Below are positions 15,834 through 24,013 of a stretch of 64,000 bases of DNA, one piece after another. The notes under the pieces are model-generated. The model was not told the DNA's origin. It made no database searches and saw only the letters and a list, made by a program, of their open reading frames with translations. A program made the position numbers and the translations under genes. Numbering within the stretch: position 1 is the stretch's first letter; every line of letters starts with the position of its first letter. The DNA is from Candidatus Parvarchaeota archaeon UBA573. Its GTDB lineage: Archaea > Nanobdellota > Nanobdellia > Parvarchaeales > Parvarchaeaceae. The stretch lies in contig DAPE01000004.1 in the NCBI GenBank assembly GCA_002502045.1, positions 1 to 64,000 of the forward strand, written 5' to 3'.

Positions 15834-18563
15834 TTAGCTGCTGCTGTTAACTACAGTAACGCCCTTATAGCTCGATGAAGAGGTACTAAGGACTACCTTA
15901 TTACCTGTCAAGCTAACTACTGGCTGACCTACCAATGATTCAGCAAGTACTTCTGAAGCTTCAAGGGTTCCGCTTGAACTGTAACCTGCAACCCAAAGTG
16001 CTGGTTGGTTGTTGAAAGCGCTCACGCTGTTGAACATTTCTATCAAAGCTTCGTTTGCACCTACACCTGTCAAATTGGTAAACTTTGAACCGTATACAGG
16101 TGCAGATACATTAAGCAGAGTATCTGCAAGAGTGTTAATTGCTGGTCCTCCCATTACAATTACAGGCACGCTGTTTGTAGCACCGGTAAAGTTACTGTCA
16201 ATAATTGCCAAATCAGGGTTACTGTTAAGCAAACCCGCAGCATTTACTGTTGAAACGCCGCTTACTCCTAACAGTTTACCTGCCGAAACAGTTTGTCCAA
16301 TTGTGTAATTTGTAACACCACTTACAACCTGTGAACCGGCTACTGCTAAAGTATAGTTCTGTGTTGGTATCATTATAGTTGCCTTTCCAGTACTGGATGC
16401 GTTATCGTATGTTTTTATTTTACCAGGATAATTTATTTTGGTTCCCCAAGTATCAGCTGAAACGTTCTTAACATTCGTAAAGTAGGTAGTAAAGCTGTTC
16501 TTGTTTTCGCCGATAGGTACTGAAACAGATCCGCCTGTTGGTTCAGTGTAAGTAAGTGCGTTATTCGAAAAGGAAATACTTCCTAACTCGTTAGTAAGAT
16601 TTAGTTTATTCATTGCTGCTCCTGCACTGTTATATATGGAATCTCCACCAGGTAACAATGAGTAAATCGTACTATTAGGAGCAAATGTTAAACTTGGACC
16701 AGTAAGTGTTGGTTCTATAACAGCAACTTTTTTAGTTGCGATAGTAGTAGTATTACTTGTAGAAGTTAGTGTTACGTTTACTAACTTTAATGTCAAGTTA
16801 TATCCATCGAGCGAATAAACTTTGCTTGTATTTATTGGTGTAGATGAGATAGGTGCCGCAGTACTGTTATACATCGCAAATACTGTTGCATTGTATGTCA
16901 AGCCAGTACCCTTTAGGGTACCATTCGTTCCTGGAACAAAATCTCCTTTAAACGTAACAGGTGTGAAATCAAACATGAAATCCTGTCCATTCGGAAGTTC
17001 GTACACGAAGTTTACAGTATTCTTATTGCTTGAAGCAACGTTATCGATGGCCCTACTTGTCTTATTATAATAAATCATCGCGTTTCCTTTTAAATTCGAT
17101 TCGAAAGTTCCTGTCAACGCCTTGAATTCAGTTAGACTATAGTAGTAAGTTGAATGAGTTGGCGTTGGGTAAATATACTCCGAGGAACCGTTTATATAAT
17201 CAGGTGACAAGAAGGTACCATTGTTATAAACGCTGTAATGGTTTAAGTAAAAATTAGGTGCGCTGTAAAGATTCGAAGGCGAAACATGTGTTGAGCCCCT
17301 AAAATCAGTACCAAATGATACTCCTGGCAAATAATGTGTATAATTGAATGCTAAAACAGACGTAGCACTTATGTTTGTCAAATTAACAGGTATTAAAGTA
17401 TCACTAGCTGCCGCACTGGTAGTAACTGTCAAATTTAATCCGTGGTCATACACAGGTGTTAAAGGTTCAAGATCTAGCACTGTTAAGTTCTCAGGGAAAT
17501 TAAAAGTACTTACATTTTTAAAGTTGTAGTTAATAACCCCACTCTTTGTATTTTCTAAGATAAATGCCTTACTGGAATTAGTTACATTTAAGCTAGTCAA
17601 GCCTGAAAATGTGGCTGCACTATTATTTATCCTCTGTGTCAAGCTTATGCTTGAGACTACTAATGATTTAAGAAACTCTGTTCCATTTGAGTATTCAAAT
17701 AAACCACTAGGAGTAAGAGTAACTGGTCCAACTTTCGTTGATGTAGTTAGATTTATGTAATGTGTTGCACCACCATTAACACTCACCTCTACCTGACTTT
17801 GAGCAGGATCAGCCAAATCTTGCGCCCCCGCAAGTAAATCTATTGTATTACCAGCCACTGTCAAAACCTTTGGCATTGATATGGTGGTAAATGTCTGAGA
17901 TGCACCAAACGACGCATTGTCTTTATTTATTACCAATAAAGAATCTTTTGCGTTTCCGAAAAAGAATGACGCGTTTGCCAATCCAACAGTATCATTTAAT
18001 GGGACGGCGTCAGTAATCCCCAAAGTGATTTTATTGCTATTCTTACTTCTGTTGGTTATAAAAGACTGTAACTCATAGCTATTCGCTGGGAGTTCTACGT
18101 TTAATCCATTAAATTCGGGAGCGTTCCCAGTAAATGTAAGATTTTCTACAGCCGTGTAATTGTACTTACCGGAAGTGAAATTCTCTGCCGCTAAGTTTAT
18201 TGAAGAAGGTGAAAATGCTTTAAATGCTGTTGCATTTGCTGATAATAAATCAGAAGTTGATGCTTTTGACTTTAAAGCCAATGTTCCAATTGATATCTGT
18301 CCACTGACAGTTGAAGAATGAGTTGCTGCTGCAGCTGCTGTCAATGCTGCTGAAACATCTATTGCACCCAATACATCGGTTGGTGCTGCATTTGCTCCAA
18401 CTACGAAGACTGCGTTAACATGTCCATTGCTGACGAATGGCCCTGGTAAGCTGGATAATCCGCTTGCGAATACGCTCGCCATTCCTAATGTTGCTCCTAC
18501 AAAAAGAGCTCCTGTTGCTACTGCTGCTAATTTTTTTACATTCCTTACTAATTTCGCTTTCAT
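15834..18563 (-). CDS. S-layer protein, Methanococcus-type
   Basis: 909 residues. The N-terminus has a basic patch (KAKLVRNVKK), a hydrophobic signal core (AAVATGALFVGATLGMAS) and then VNAVFVVGANAAPTDVLGAI, the characteristic S_layer_N start. The C-terminal 110 residues contain VPVIVMGGPAINTLADTLL and ALWVAGYSSSGTLEASEVL, the S_layer_C pattern. Between them is a long Thr/Ser/Asn-rich region with many N-glycosylation sequons. It should form the crystalline envelope. Expression signals are strong: BRE/TATA, a leader of about 60 bases with hairpin, a GTGAGGT ribosome site and a perfect terminator. Confidence 0.92.
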   Translation of the reverse strand: MKAKLVRNVKKLAAVATGALFVGATLGMASVFASGLSSLPGPFVSNGHVNAVFVVGANAAPTDVLGAIDVSAALTAAAAATHSSTVSGQISIGTLALKSKASTSDLLSANATAFKAFSPSSINLAAENFTSGKYNYTAVENLTFTGNAPEFNGLNVELPANSYELQSFITNRSKNSNKITLGITDAVPLNDTVGLANASFFFGNAKDSLLVINKDNASFGASQTFTTISMPKVLTVAGNTIDLLAGAQDLADPAQSQVEVSVNGGATHYINLTTSTKVGPVTLTPSGLFEYSNGTEFLKSLVVSSISLTQRINNSAATFSGLTSLNVTNSSKAFILENTKSGVINYNFKNVSTFNFPENLTVLDLEPLTPVYDHGLNLTVTTSAAASDTLIPVNLTNISATSVLAFNYTHYLPGVSFGTDFRGSTHVSPSNLYSAPNFYLNHYSVYNNGTFLSPDYINGSSEYIYPTPTHSTYYYSLTEFKALTGTFESNLKGNAMIYYNKTSRAIDNVASSNKNTVNFVYELPNGQDFMFDFTPVTFKGDFVPGTNGTLKGTGLTYNATVFAMYNSTAAPISSTPINTSKVYSLDGYNLTLKLVNVTLTSTSNTTTIATKKVAVIEPTLTGPSLTFAPNSTIYSLLPGGDSIYNSAGAAMNKLNLTNELGSISFSNNALTYTEPTGGSVSVPIGENKNSFTTYFTNVKNVSADTWGTKINYPGKIKTYDNASSTGKATIMIPTQNYTLAVAGSQVVSGVTNYTIGQTVSAGKLLGVSGVSTVNAAGLLNSNPDLAIIDSNFTGATNSVPVIVMGGPAINTLADTLLNVSAPVYGSKFTNLTGVGANEALIEMFNSVSAFNNQPALWVAGYSSSGTLEASEVLAESLVGQPVVSLTGNKVVLSTSSSSYKGVTVVNSSS

Positions 18564-18567
18564 GTTT

Positions 18568-18658
18568 ACCTCACATTTTACTCGGACTTAACTTGTTTTA
18601 AGTGTCTAAGGCTATGATGCCTTAACGATTTAATAAATTAGGTATTTAAAAAGGTTTC
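18568..18658 (-). promoter_or_regulatory. S-layer promoter, 5' hairpin and ribosome binding site
   Basis: On the minus strand, a BRE-like GAAACC with TATA-like TTTTTAAATA lies at 18643-18658. A transcript start about 25 bases downstream falls near 18623. TAAGGC/GCCTTA then form a six-pair hairpin (18607-18624) at the very 5' end. GTGAGGT at 18568-18574 is a strong ribosome binding site, four bases before the ATG. Confidence 0.65.
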
Positions 18659-18759
18659 TATTTTTATTATTTACCAATATACAGTGAAAAAATACTTTTT
18701 TTATCGTATTTACTTTCTTTTTTATTATACTATAAATCAAAACTGAAAACAGGAAGGTT

Positions 18760-19188
18760 TTACTTCATCTCTATTTTCTTTTTTAATTCCTCTAATTGCT
18801 GCGACAGCAAAATAGTTTGACCGGAAAATATCTTAAGCCTCTGATCCATCTCGTTCATCCTTCCTGAAAGATCGTTTAACAAGGCCTGCAAATCGGTTAT
18901 TGAAAGCTTTGCATCCTTCGTTGTCATAACCTCTATTGAAGAAGGTGCATAGTCCATTACAAAACCAAACAGATCAATTACACTGCCTTTGATCTTAAAG
19001 TCTGCAAATGAAGAATAAAAGCCGTCCTTTACTTCCTTTGGCTCTGCATAGCTTTCCTCTTTTATTTCTAGTTTCTTCCCATTCTCTTCAACGTTTGAAA
19101 GGATTTTCTTTAATGAGTCTATAACTGCTTCCTTTGGTTTTCCCATTAGTTCTATTGTGCATTTCAATTCTATTTCTTCTTCTGCCAT
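18760..19188 (-). CDS. Conserved hypothetical protein with C-terminal coiled coil
   Basis: 142 residues, acidic. The N-terminal 85 residues look like an alpha/beta domain (IELKCTIELMGKPKEAVIDSL, FADFKIKGSVIDLFGFVMDY). Residues 95-142 form a heptad-rich helix ending LSQQLEELKKKIEMK, suggesting oligomerisation. It resembles conserved archaeal proteins of unknown role; I cannot name it. It lies upstream of the S-layer gene on the same strand, but about 200 bases away with its own likely promoter. Confidence 0.6.
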   Translation of the reverse strand: MAEEEIELKCTIELMGKPKEAVIDSLKKILSNVEENGKKLEIKEESYAEPKEVKDGFYSSFADFKIKGSVIDLFGFVMDYAPSSIEVMTTKDAKLSITDLQALLNDLSGRMNEMDQRLKIFSGQTILLSQQLEELKKKIEMK

Positions 19189-19463
19189 TCTTTATTTTAA
19201 ATTTACAAACTATTTAACATTTTTATTTGCATTATTGACTGTTGATTTTTTATTCTGTCAATAAATTATTTTTATGCTGATTAGCTTTTCAATTAATAAA
19301 ATTTTTTTATTGAAATAAGTAACAATAAACCTTTAATAAAAAGGCCGTTAATACTCAAAGGCTATTATCATGACAATGAAAATATCCGCTAGGTCTTTAG
19401 TCTAAATCAAATAAAAAAATTTGACTATAGCAAATTTTTATAGCTGGAATTCTAAATTATATT

Positions 19464-20021
19464 ATGGATGAAGATAAGATAGAAGCACTCTTTAAGGAAA
19501 TTTTAAAAGAAATCGGAATAGAAGAAGACAGTGAAGTATTTAAGAACACACCTAAAAGGATTGCAAGATCTTACAAGGAAATATTTGCAGGAATGGATGA
19601 TGGAAATGAACCGCGCATAACATTATTCAAAAACCAAGGTTACAACGATATCCTTTCCGTAAAGGACATACCATTTTATTCTATGTGCGAGCATCACCTT
19701 CTGCCTTTCTTCGGCACTGTTTCTATAGCTTACATACCTGGAAATAGCATATTAGGGCTGTCAAAGTTTCCAAGGATAACAAGATTCTTCGCAGCCAAGC
19801 CTCAAGTACAGGAAAGACTGACAAAGGAGATAGCAGATTTCATAAGCGAAAAAGTAGAAGCAAAAGGCGTTTTAGTAGTAATAAAAGCAAGGCATATGTG
19901 CATGGAAATGCGTGGTGTTAAGTCAGGGAATGCTGAAACAAGAAGCAGCGCCATCCGTGGAGTATTAAAAGAAAGCAGGGAAACAAGAGAAGAAGCACTT
20001 AAACTTTTATTGGAGGATTAA
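19464..20021 (+). CDS. folE: GTP cyclohydrolase I, FolE type
   Basis: 185 residues. CEHHLLPFFG gives the zinc Cys and His, ARHMCMEMRGV the second cysteine and catalytic region, and TRSSAIRGV the C-terminal signature. FolE converts GTP to 7,8-dihydroneopterin triphosphate. Many archaea use the unrelated FolE2/MptA instead, so a true FolE is notable. TATA-like TTTTTATAG at about 19434-19442 gives a leaderless start at this ATG. The stop is immediately followed by the ATG of a RibD/DHFR-like reductase, so the two form an operon. Confidence 0.95.
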   Translation: MDEDKIEALFKEILKEIGIEEDSEVFKNTPKRIARSYKEIFAGMDDGNEPRITLFKNQGYNDILSVKDIPFYSMCEHHLLPFFGTVSIAYIPGNSILGLSKFPRITRFFAAKPQVQERLTKEIADFISEKVEAKGVLVVIKARHMCMEMRGVKSGNAETRSSAIRGVLKESRETREEALKLLLED

Positions 20022-20537
20022 ATGCCAGTCAACATAGCAATCTACATGCACATTACGGTTAATGGAATAATTGCCAGATTGGATAACAGCGATTTTTCCT
20101 CTGAATCCGCTAAAATGGATTTTCTTAAAACAATGAAAAAATATAAGGTCAACGTCATAGGCAGAAACACCTTTAATGTTGCAGCAAAAGGCAGTTCTTT
20201 TCCTTTGGAAGGATTAAACATCGTTGTCACTAAACATAAGATAAAGCTAAAAAAGGAATGGAAGAACGTTATCGTTACGGACAAAAAACCAAAGGAGATA
20301 ATAAGGATAATAGAAGAGAAAGGATACAGTAGTGCAATGGTTGCCGGTGGCGCTTTGGCTACAAGTTTCTTAAAAGAAAATTTGGTAAATGAGATTTACC
20401 TTAACATTGAACCTCTCGCTCTCGGTAAAGGCATACCCTTGTTTTCAAACGAGAACTTTGAAAAGAAACTTAAATTGCTACAGGTAAAAAGATTTTCTAA
20501 GGATGAAGTAAGGCTACACTATAAAATTTTAAATTAA
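20022..20537 (+). CDS. RibD C-terminal/dihydrofolate-reductase-like protein
   Basis: 171 residues. Features are MHITVNGIIAR (substrate-binding start of the RibD_C/DHFR fold), VIGRNTFNV, MVAGGALATSFLKENLVNEIYLNIEPLALGKGIPLF, all typical of RibD C-terminal-like NADPH-dependent reductases. The position directly after folE (ATG abuts its TAA) and a strong GGAGG at 20012-20016 show coupled translation. Inference: it reduces the pterin made downstream of FolE, possibly replacing DHFR. A riboflavin-pathway reductase is the alternative. Confidence 0.8.
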   Translation: MPVNIAIYMHITVNGIIARLDNSDFSSESAKMDFLKTMKKYKVNVIGRNTFNVAAKGSSFPLEGLNIVVTKHKIKLKKEWKNVIVTDKKPKEIIRIIEEKGYSSAMVAGGALATSFLKENLVNEIYLNIEPLALGKGIPLFSNENFEKKLKLLQVKRFSKDEVRLHYKILN

Positions 20538-20985
20538 CATTAAAAAATGAATATTGGAATTGTGATTATTTTATTTGCTAGGAATGCATCTTTGCTTATT
20601 AAGTACCTTAATCCATTGAATTTATCAAGTTCTTTGTAAAAAAGCAGATATTTTGGATCAAAAATCTGAGGCTGCTACTACTGTTTTAAAATTGTTTATA
20701 TTCCTACCTATAATTTATTATGATATCTTGTCTTTAAATTGTTTCCTGTGGAAACAATATTAATCATAATAACATAATAGTAATATCGCAAAAAACTTAA
20801 AACCTGGGAAAAAGTTAAGTTTATTTAACACGCTTTATTAGAGCGAATATTTTAGTTTTTAGTATCATAGCCAAACGAGTGGCTGCGAAACTCTCCAAAT
20901 GTAGCTCGTTGATTAAGTTAAAAACAAAATACTACATTTTGCCATTGCACTTTTGTAGGATTGCACAATGAAAGTAAACTTGAAA
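20538..20985 (+). other. Intergenic region with several inverted repeats
   Basis: No convincing coding frame is seen. There are four inverted repeats: CAGAT...ATCTG with an added TTTT/AAAA (20644-20667), ATTGTTTCC/GGAAACAAT (20738-20758), AACGAG/CTCGTT and overlapping CAAATGTAG/CTACATTTTG (about 20873-20941). Strand of any transcript is unknown. A structured non-coding RNA is possible but not recognised. Confidence 0.35.
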
Positions 20986-21056
20986 TGCGCCAACCGGGAT
21001 TCGCACCCGGGTCACTGGCTTGGGAAGCCAGAGTTATACTGCTAGACTATTGGCGC
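20986..21056 (-). tRNA. tRNA-Gly (anticodon CCC), unusual D and T loops
   Basis: Minus strand: acceptor GCGCCAA/TTGGCGC, anticodon stem CTGGC/GCCAG with loop TTCCCAA (anticodon CCC), T-stem CCGGG/CCCGG, discriminator A. The T-loop is TGCGAAT, so G occupies position 55 where almost all tRNAs have U, and the D-loop (AGCAGTATAA) lacks the usual GG pair. All stems other than the weak D-stem are perfect. Confidence 0.88.
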
Positions 21057-21102
21057 TTTTTTGTATTCTGTATATTCATTATTATAGCAGAATATTAAGA
21101 TA

Positions 21103-21267
21103 TTAAACTTTCTCGGCTTTCAATGCAATGACCTTTTTAAAAAACCATCTAAAGCTCTTTTTTAGCTGAAAATTTGAAACAAAAATGCTTATCTGCAAAG
21201 CCAATAATAAGACTGCAAAGGTTATAACAAGCGCGTTTGTAAGTCCCTTAATTCTATTTGAATACAT
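21103..21267 (-). CDS. Small single-pass membrane protein, 54 residues
   Basis: The reading from ATG at 21267 begins MYSNRIKGLTNALVITFAVL and continues with a hydrophobic stretch to about residue 32. It then has a strongly basic tail (QLKKSFRWFFKKVIALKAEKV). One membrane span with a cytosolic basic tail is likely. It lies between tRNA-Gly and a divergent gene starting at 21343, and a TATA-like TTTTAATT element lies about 25 bases upstream. No family is recognised. Confidence 0.5.
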   Translation of the reverse strand: MYSNRIKGLTNALVITFAVLLLALQISIFVSNFQLKKSFRWFFKKVIALKAEKV

Positions 21268-21342
21268 GTTAATTTATGTTATCCTTCAATTAAAAGCTTA
21301 AAATCTTAAAACTTTTATATAGTCATATAATAATTAATTAAT

Positions 21343-21843
21343 ATGGCACTTTTCAAAAAGAAAAAAGAAGAACCTGTAAATCCGTATTATAATAAAAGCA
21401 ACTTAAAGCCGATTGCTCCGGAAAACACTAATTTAGGCAGTCAAACTCCGAATGATAGCAATGCAAACGGCCAGCAAGCGCCTGTTAACCCTATGCCTGA
21501 AAAACAGCATTATTCCATTCCTTTGATACCAGTAACAAATGTAAAAATACCTGATATAAACCTGCAGCCTGTAAGATCCGCCGGGATAAGCGTATTGGAC
21601 GCTTTAAGGCTAGAGTCAAACAGCAAGTCAATAGCATTCATAAAAATGAGCGACTTTAAAAAAGTCTTGGATGATATAAAGGAACTGGAAGGAAGGATAA
21701 CACAGTCACAAGCTGATCTTGAAAGCTATACTAGAGCTTTGGATACTCAAAGAGAATACATAAAAAATTACAACCTTCTTGTACAGGACATGAGAAAGAT
21801 GATTGAAAGGATGTCAGCTTATCTTTCAAACGTAGAGGAGTAA
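21343..21843 (+). CDS. Hypothetical protein with Pro/Asn-rich N-terminus and coiled coil
   Basis: 166 residues. A Lys-rich start (ALFKKKKEEP) leads to a low-complexity Asn/Pro/Gln region (about 15-70), then a segment with GISVLDALRLESNSKSIAFIKMSDF and a long helical heptad region to the end (ELEGRITQSQADLESYTRALDT). No enzymatic motif. A TATA-like CTTTTATATAG at about 21311-21321 places the ATG at the start of a leaderless transcript. It is followed two bases later by the OB-fold tRNA-binding gene. The function is unknown; the architecture suits an adaptor. Confidence 0.55.
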   Translation: MALFKKKKEEPVNPYYNKSNLKPIAPENTNLGSQTPNDSNANGQQAPVNPMPEKQHYSIPLIPVTNVKIPDINLQPVRSAGISVLDALRLESNSKSIAFIKMSDFKKVLDDIKELEGRITQSQADLESYTRALDTQREYIKNYNLLVQDMRKMIERMSAYLSNVEE

Positions 21844-21844
21844 A

Positions 21845-22180
21845 TTGGCAAAAGAAGAGATAGACATTGACCTTTTTAGAAAAATCGACTTAAAAGTCGG
21901 AAAGATATTAGAAGCAGAAGACGTAGAAAAAAGCAACAAACTTATAAAAATTAAGGTTTCTTTGGGCGACAGAGAAAAAACAATTCTAAGCGGGATACGA
22001 AAAGAATACAAAAGCAGCGATCTTGTTGGGAAGAAGATAATAATAATAGACAATTTAAAACCTGCTAAACTCATGGGCTTGGAATCACAGGGCATGCTTT
22101 TAGCTGCTTCCGATGAAGACGGTAACCTTTCACTTTTAACCGTAGATAAAGAGATAAAGGAAGGAAGCTCTATATCCTAG
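21845..22180 (+). CDS. Stand-alone tRNA-binding OB-fold protein (MetRS C-terminal-like)
   Basis: 111 residues covering one tRNA_bind/EMAPII OB fold: FRKIDLKVGKILEAEDV, GIRKEYKSSDLVGKKIIII, LMGLESQGMLLAAS. This matches the C-terminal dimerisation/tRNA-binding module of bacterial and archaeal methionyl-tRNA synthetase, often separate in archaea. It starts with TTG, supported by GGAG about five bases upstream in the end of the preceding gene. Its last four bases overlap the convergent XPD gene. A second tRNA_bind protein of the CsaA type is encoded at 57087-57422. Confidence 0.85.
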   Translation: MAKEEIDIDLFRKIDLKVGKILEAEDVEKSNKLIKIKVSLGDREKTILSGIRKEYKSSDLVGKKIIIIDNLKPAKLMGLESQGMLLAASDEDGNLSLLTVDKEIKEGSSIS

Positions 22181-23943
22181 GCAAATCCTTTTTTCTGCAG
22201 CATATCTACAAGATTGTTTTCGACTGTAATTACATCATCCGGCAGATATTTTCTAAAAACCTGTGTATCATACCTTGAATCCATGAGTATTATTGCGCAC
22301 TTGTCATTCTTTGATCTTATTCCTCTGCCGGCGGCCTGCATAACCTTTATCATTGAAGGCAAAACCTGCGCGTATTCAAACCCATCACCCATTTTTTTGT
22401 CATAATATACTTGCATAGCCTTGAGCTTTACAGAAGGCGGCTCAAAGGGTATGCCTATTATCCCAATTAACTTAACCGCGTTGTTCTTTATTCCTATGCT
22501 CTCTGAGAAATTTCCGTTTATGACTGCAAAAAGAACTGAACTTGAAAATGAAAGCTTTTCCATTAGCTCATTCTTCTTTTCCCTCTCCATCTTCTGTTCT
22601 TCTTTTATTATCCTATCTTTTTCATTCATAAATTGATAAATTCTGTCCATGAAATAGTAGGATGGAAAGAAGAATATCATGTTGTATTTTGCTTTCTCCA
22701 TGATTTCATTTATATTCGCTGCTATCTTTGAGTATTGCTCTTCTCTTGAAGAAAACTTGGATGTAACTCCTTTGTCTATTACCATCAGCCTATTGTCCGT
22801 TATTGCATCGCCGTTGACTTCAAGGCTTTGATGCCCTTCTAAACCAAGAAGATTGGAGAACATGCTTATTGGACGAAAAGTACCGCTCATTAAAATAGTG
22901 GAGTAAAAAGAGTCTATAACGCCTTTAGCATAATCTGCAGGATCCAATGAATTTACGTTTATCCTCCTCCCCTTTTCGTCTATTGAAACATAAGTTATAT
23001 CATCATCCTTTGAAGAAAGAAGCTTATCCACAAAGTTCTTCAGCATAAATGCTGCAGGTATATTATACCCTTTTTCATGGAATTTTACTATGTCTTCTAT
23101 TTTCTCCAGGTCTAATTCATTAAATATACCTTTTATGTCAACTGCATTTTCCTTTGTGACTTTCCTTATCTCAGCTATTATTTTGTCGATTTTTACCGCA
23201 ATGTCATTATATCCTGCCATATTTGACTCGGAATACGCTTTTTCTAGGTTTCTTTGTGATATTGAAAAAGAAGTCATGTCAAGTATTTTTGCGGGCAAGT
23301 TGTGAGCTTCATCGATCACAAGTATTGTATTGGCGGGATCTATCCCAGTTCTTATTGTAAAGCCTAGTGCTATGCTTGGATCAAATGCATGCGAGTAGTT
23401 TGCAACGACTACTGTTGATTGCTTTGCATTGAGAAGGGAAAGCTCATACGGGCATAGTTCAAACGACCTTGCAATTTCCATCACGCTCTTTGTATCAGAG
23501 ATATTTTCGGAAAGTGCTTCTATTGCTGCCGGCTTTACATCTTTGTTTTTTGTAAACGTATTGCTATAGAAATCGCACATGTTCTGCTCCCTTACAGCCC
23601 TGCAGAATTCTATGAACAAGGAAGGCTCAACACTGTTTTCAAACAAGCACATAGACCTCTTTCCATTTATTCCAGCAAATGCTATCTTTTCCGAAGACGA
23701 TTCGTTTATCCTTCTCAAAGTATCATATACTATATTTTGATGCGTATGCTTTGCCGTTAGAAACAGGATCTTAAGGTTGTTTTCCCTTGCCGCTTTTACA
23801 GCAGAATAAAGTGTAGCTGCGGTCTTTCCCATGCCTGTTGAAGCCTGTATTATCAGCTTCCCTCTTTCCTTTACGGTTTTTTCTATTGCATCGGCTATCT
23901 CTTTTTGTCCGCTTCTCATTGATTTGAAAGGAAATAAAATCAT
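22177..23943 (-). CDS. xpd: Rad3/XPD-family DNA helicase
   Basis: 588 residues, SF2 helicase of the Rad3/DinG type. Walker A is ASTGMGKTAATLY (near residue 36), Walker B VIDEAHNLP (DEAH box), and QAAGRGIRSKND is motif VI. Between motifs Ia and II are four cysteines (SMC, EFC, NMC, LCPYE) that fit the Fe-S cluster domain. XPD unwinds DNA 5' to 3' and serves in repair. The ATG at 23943 lies about 60 bases before the next gene's 3' end. It converges on the tRNA-binding gene with a four-base overlap. Confidence 0.9.
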   Translation of the reverse strand: MILFPFKSMRSGQKEIADAIEKTVKERGKLIIQASTGMGKTAATLYSAVKAARENNLKILFLTAKHTHQNIVYDTLRRINESSSEKIAFAGINGKRSMCLFENSVEPSLFIEFCRAVREQNMCDFYSNTFTKNKDVKPAAIEALSENISDTKSVMEIARSFELCPYELSLLNAKQSTVVVANYSHAFDPSIALGFTIRTGIDPANTILVIDEAHNLPAKILDMTSFSISQRNLEKAYSESNMAGYNDIAVKIDKIIAEIRKVTKENAVDIKGIFNELDLEKIEDIVKFHEKGYNIPAAFMLKNFVDKLLSSKDDDITYVSIDEKGRRINVNSLDPADYAKGVIDSFYSTILMSGTFRPISMFSNLLGLEGHQSLEVNGDAITDNRLMVIDKGVTSKFSSREEQYSKIAANINEIMEKAKYNMIFFFPSYYFMDRIYQFMNEKDRIIKEEQKMEREKKNELMEKLSFSSSVLFAVINGNFSESIGIKNNAVKLIGIIGIPFEPPSVKLKAMQVYYDKKMGDGFEYAQVLPSMIKVMQAAGRGIRSKNDKCAIILMDSRYDTQVFRKYLPDDVITVENNLVDMLQKKGFA

Positions 23944-24013
23944 ATTTTTACCTTGGTTACTTATAAAACAGATATGTTAATACTAGAATATTATATTAGC
24001 TTACTTATTATTC

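Noticed and set aside
16009..17529. Open frames antisense to the S-layer gene
   Set aside because: They are antisense to a recognised S-layer protein and result from its codon bias.
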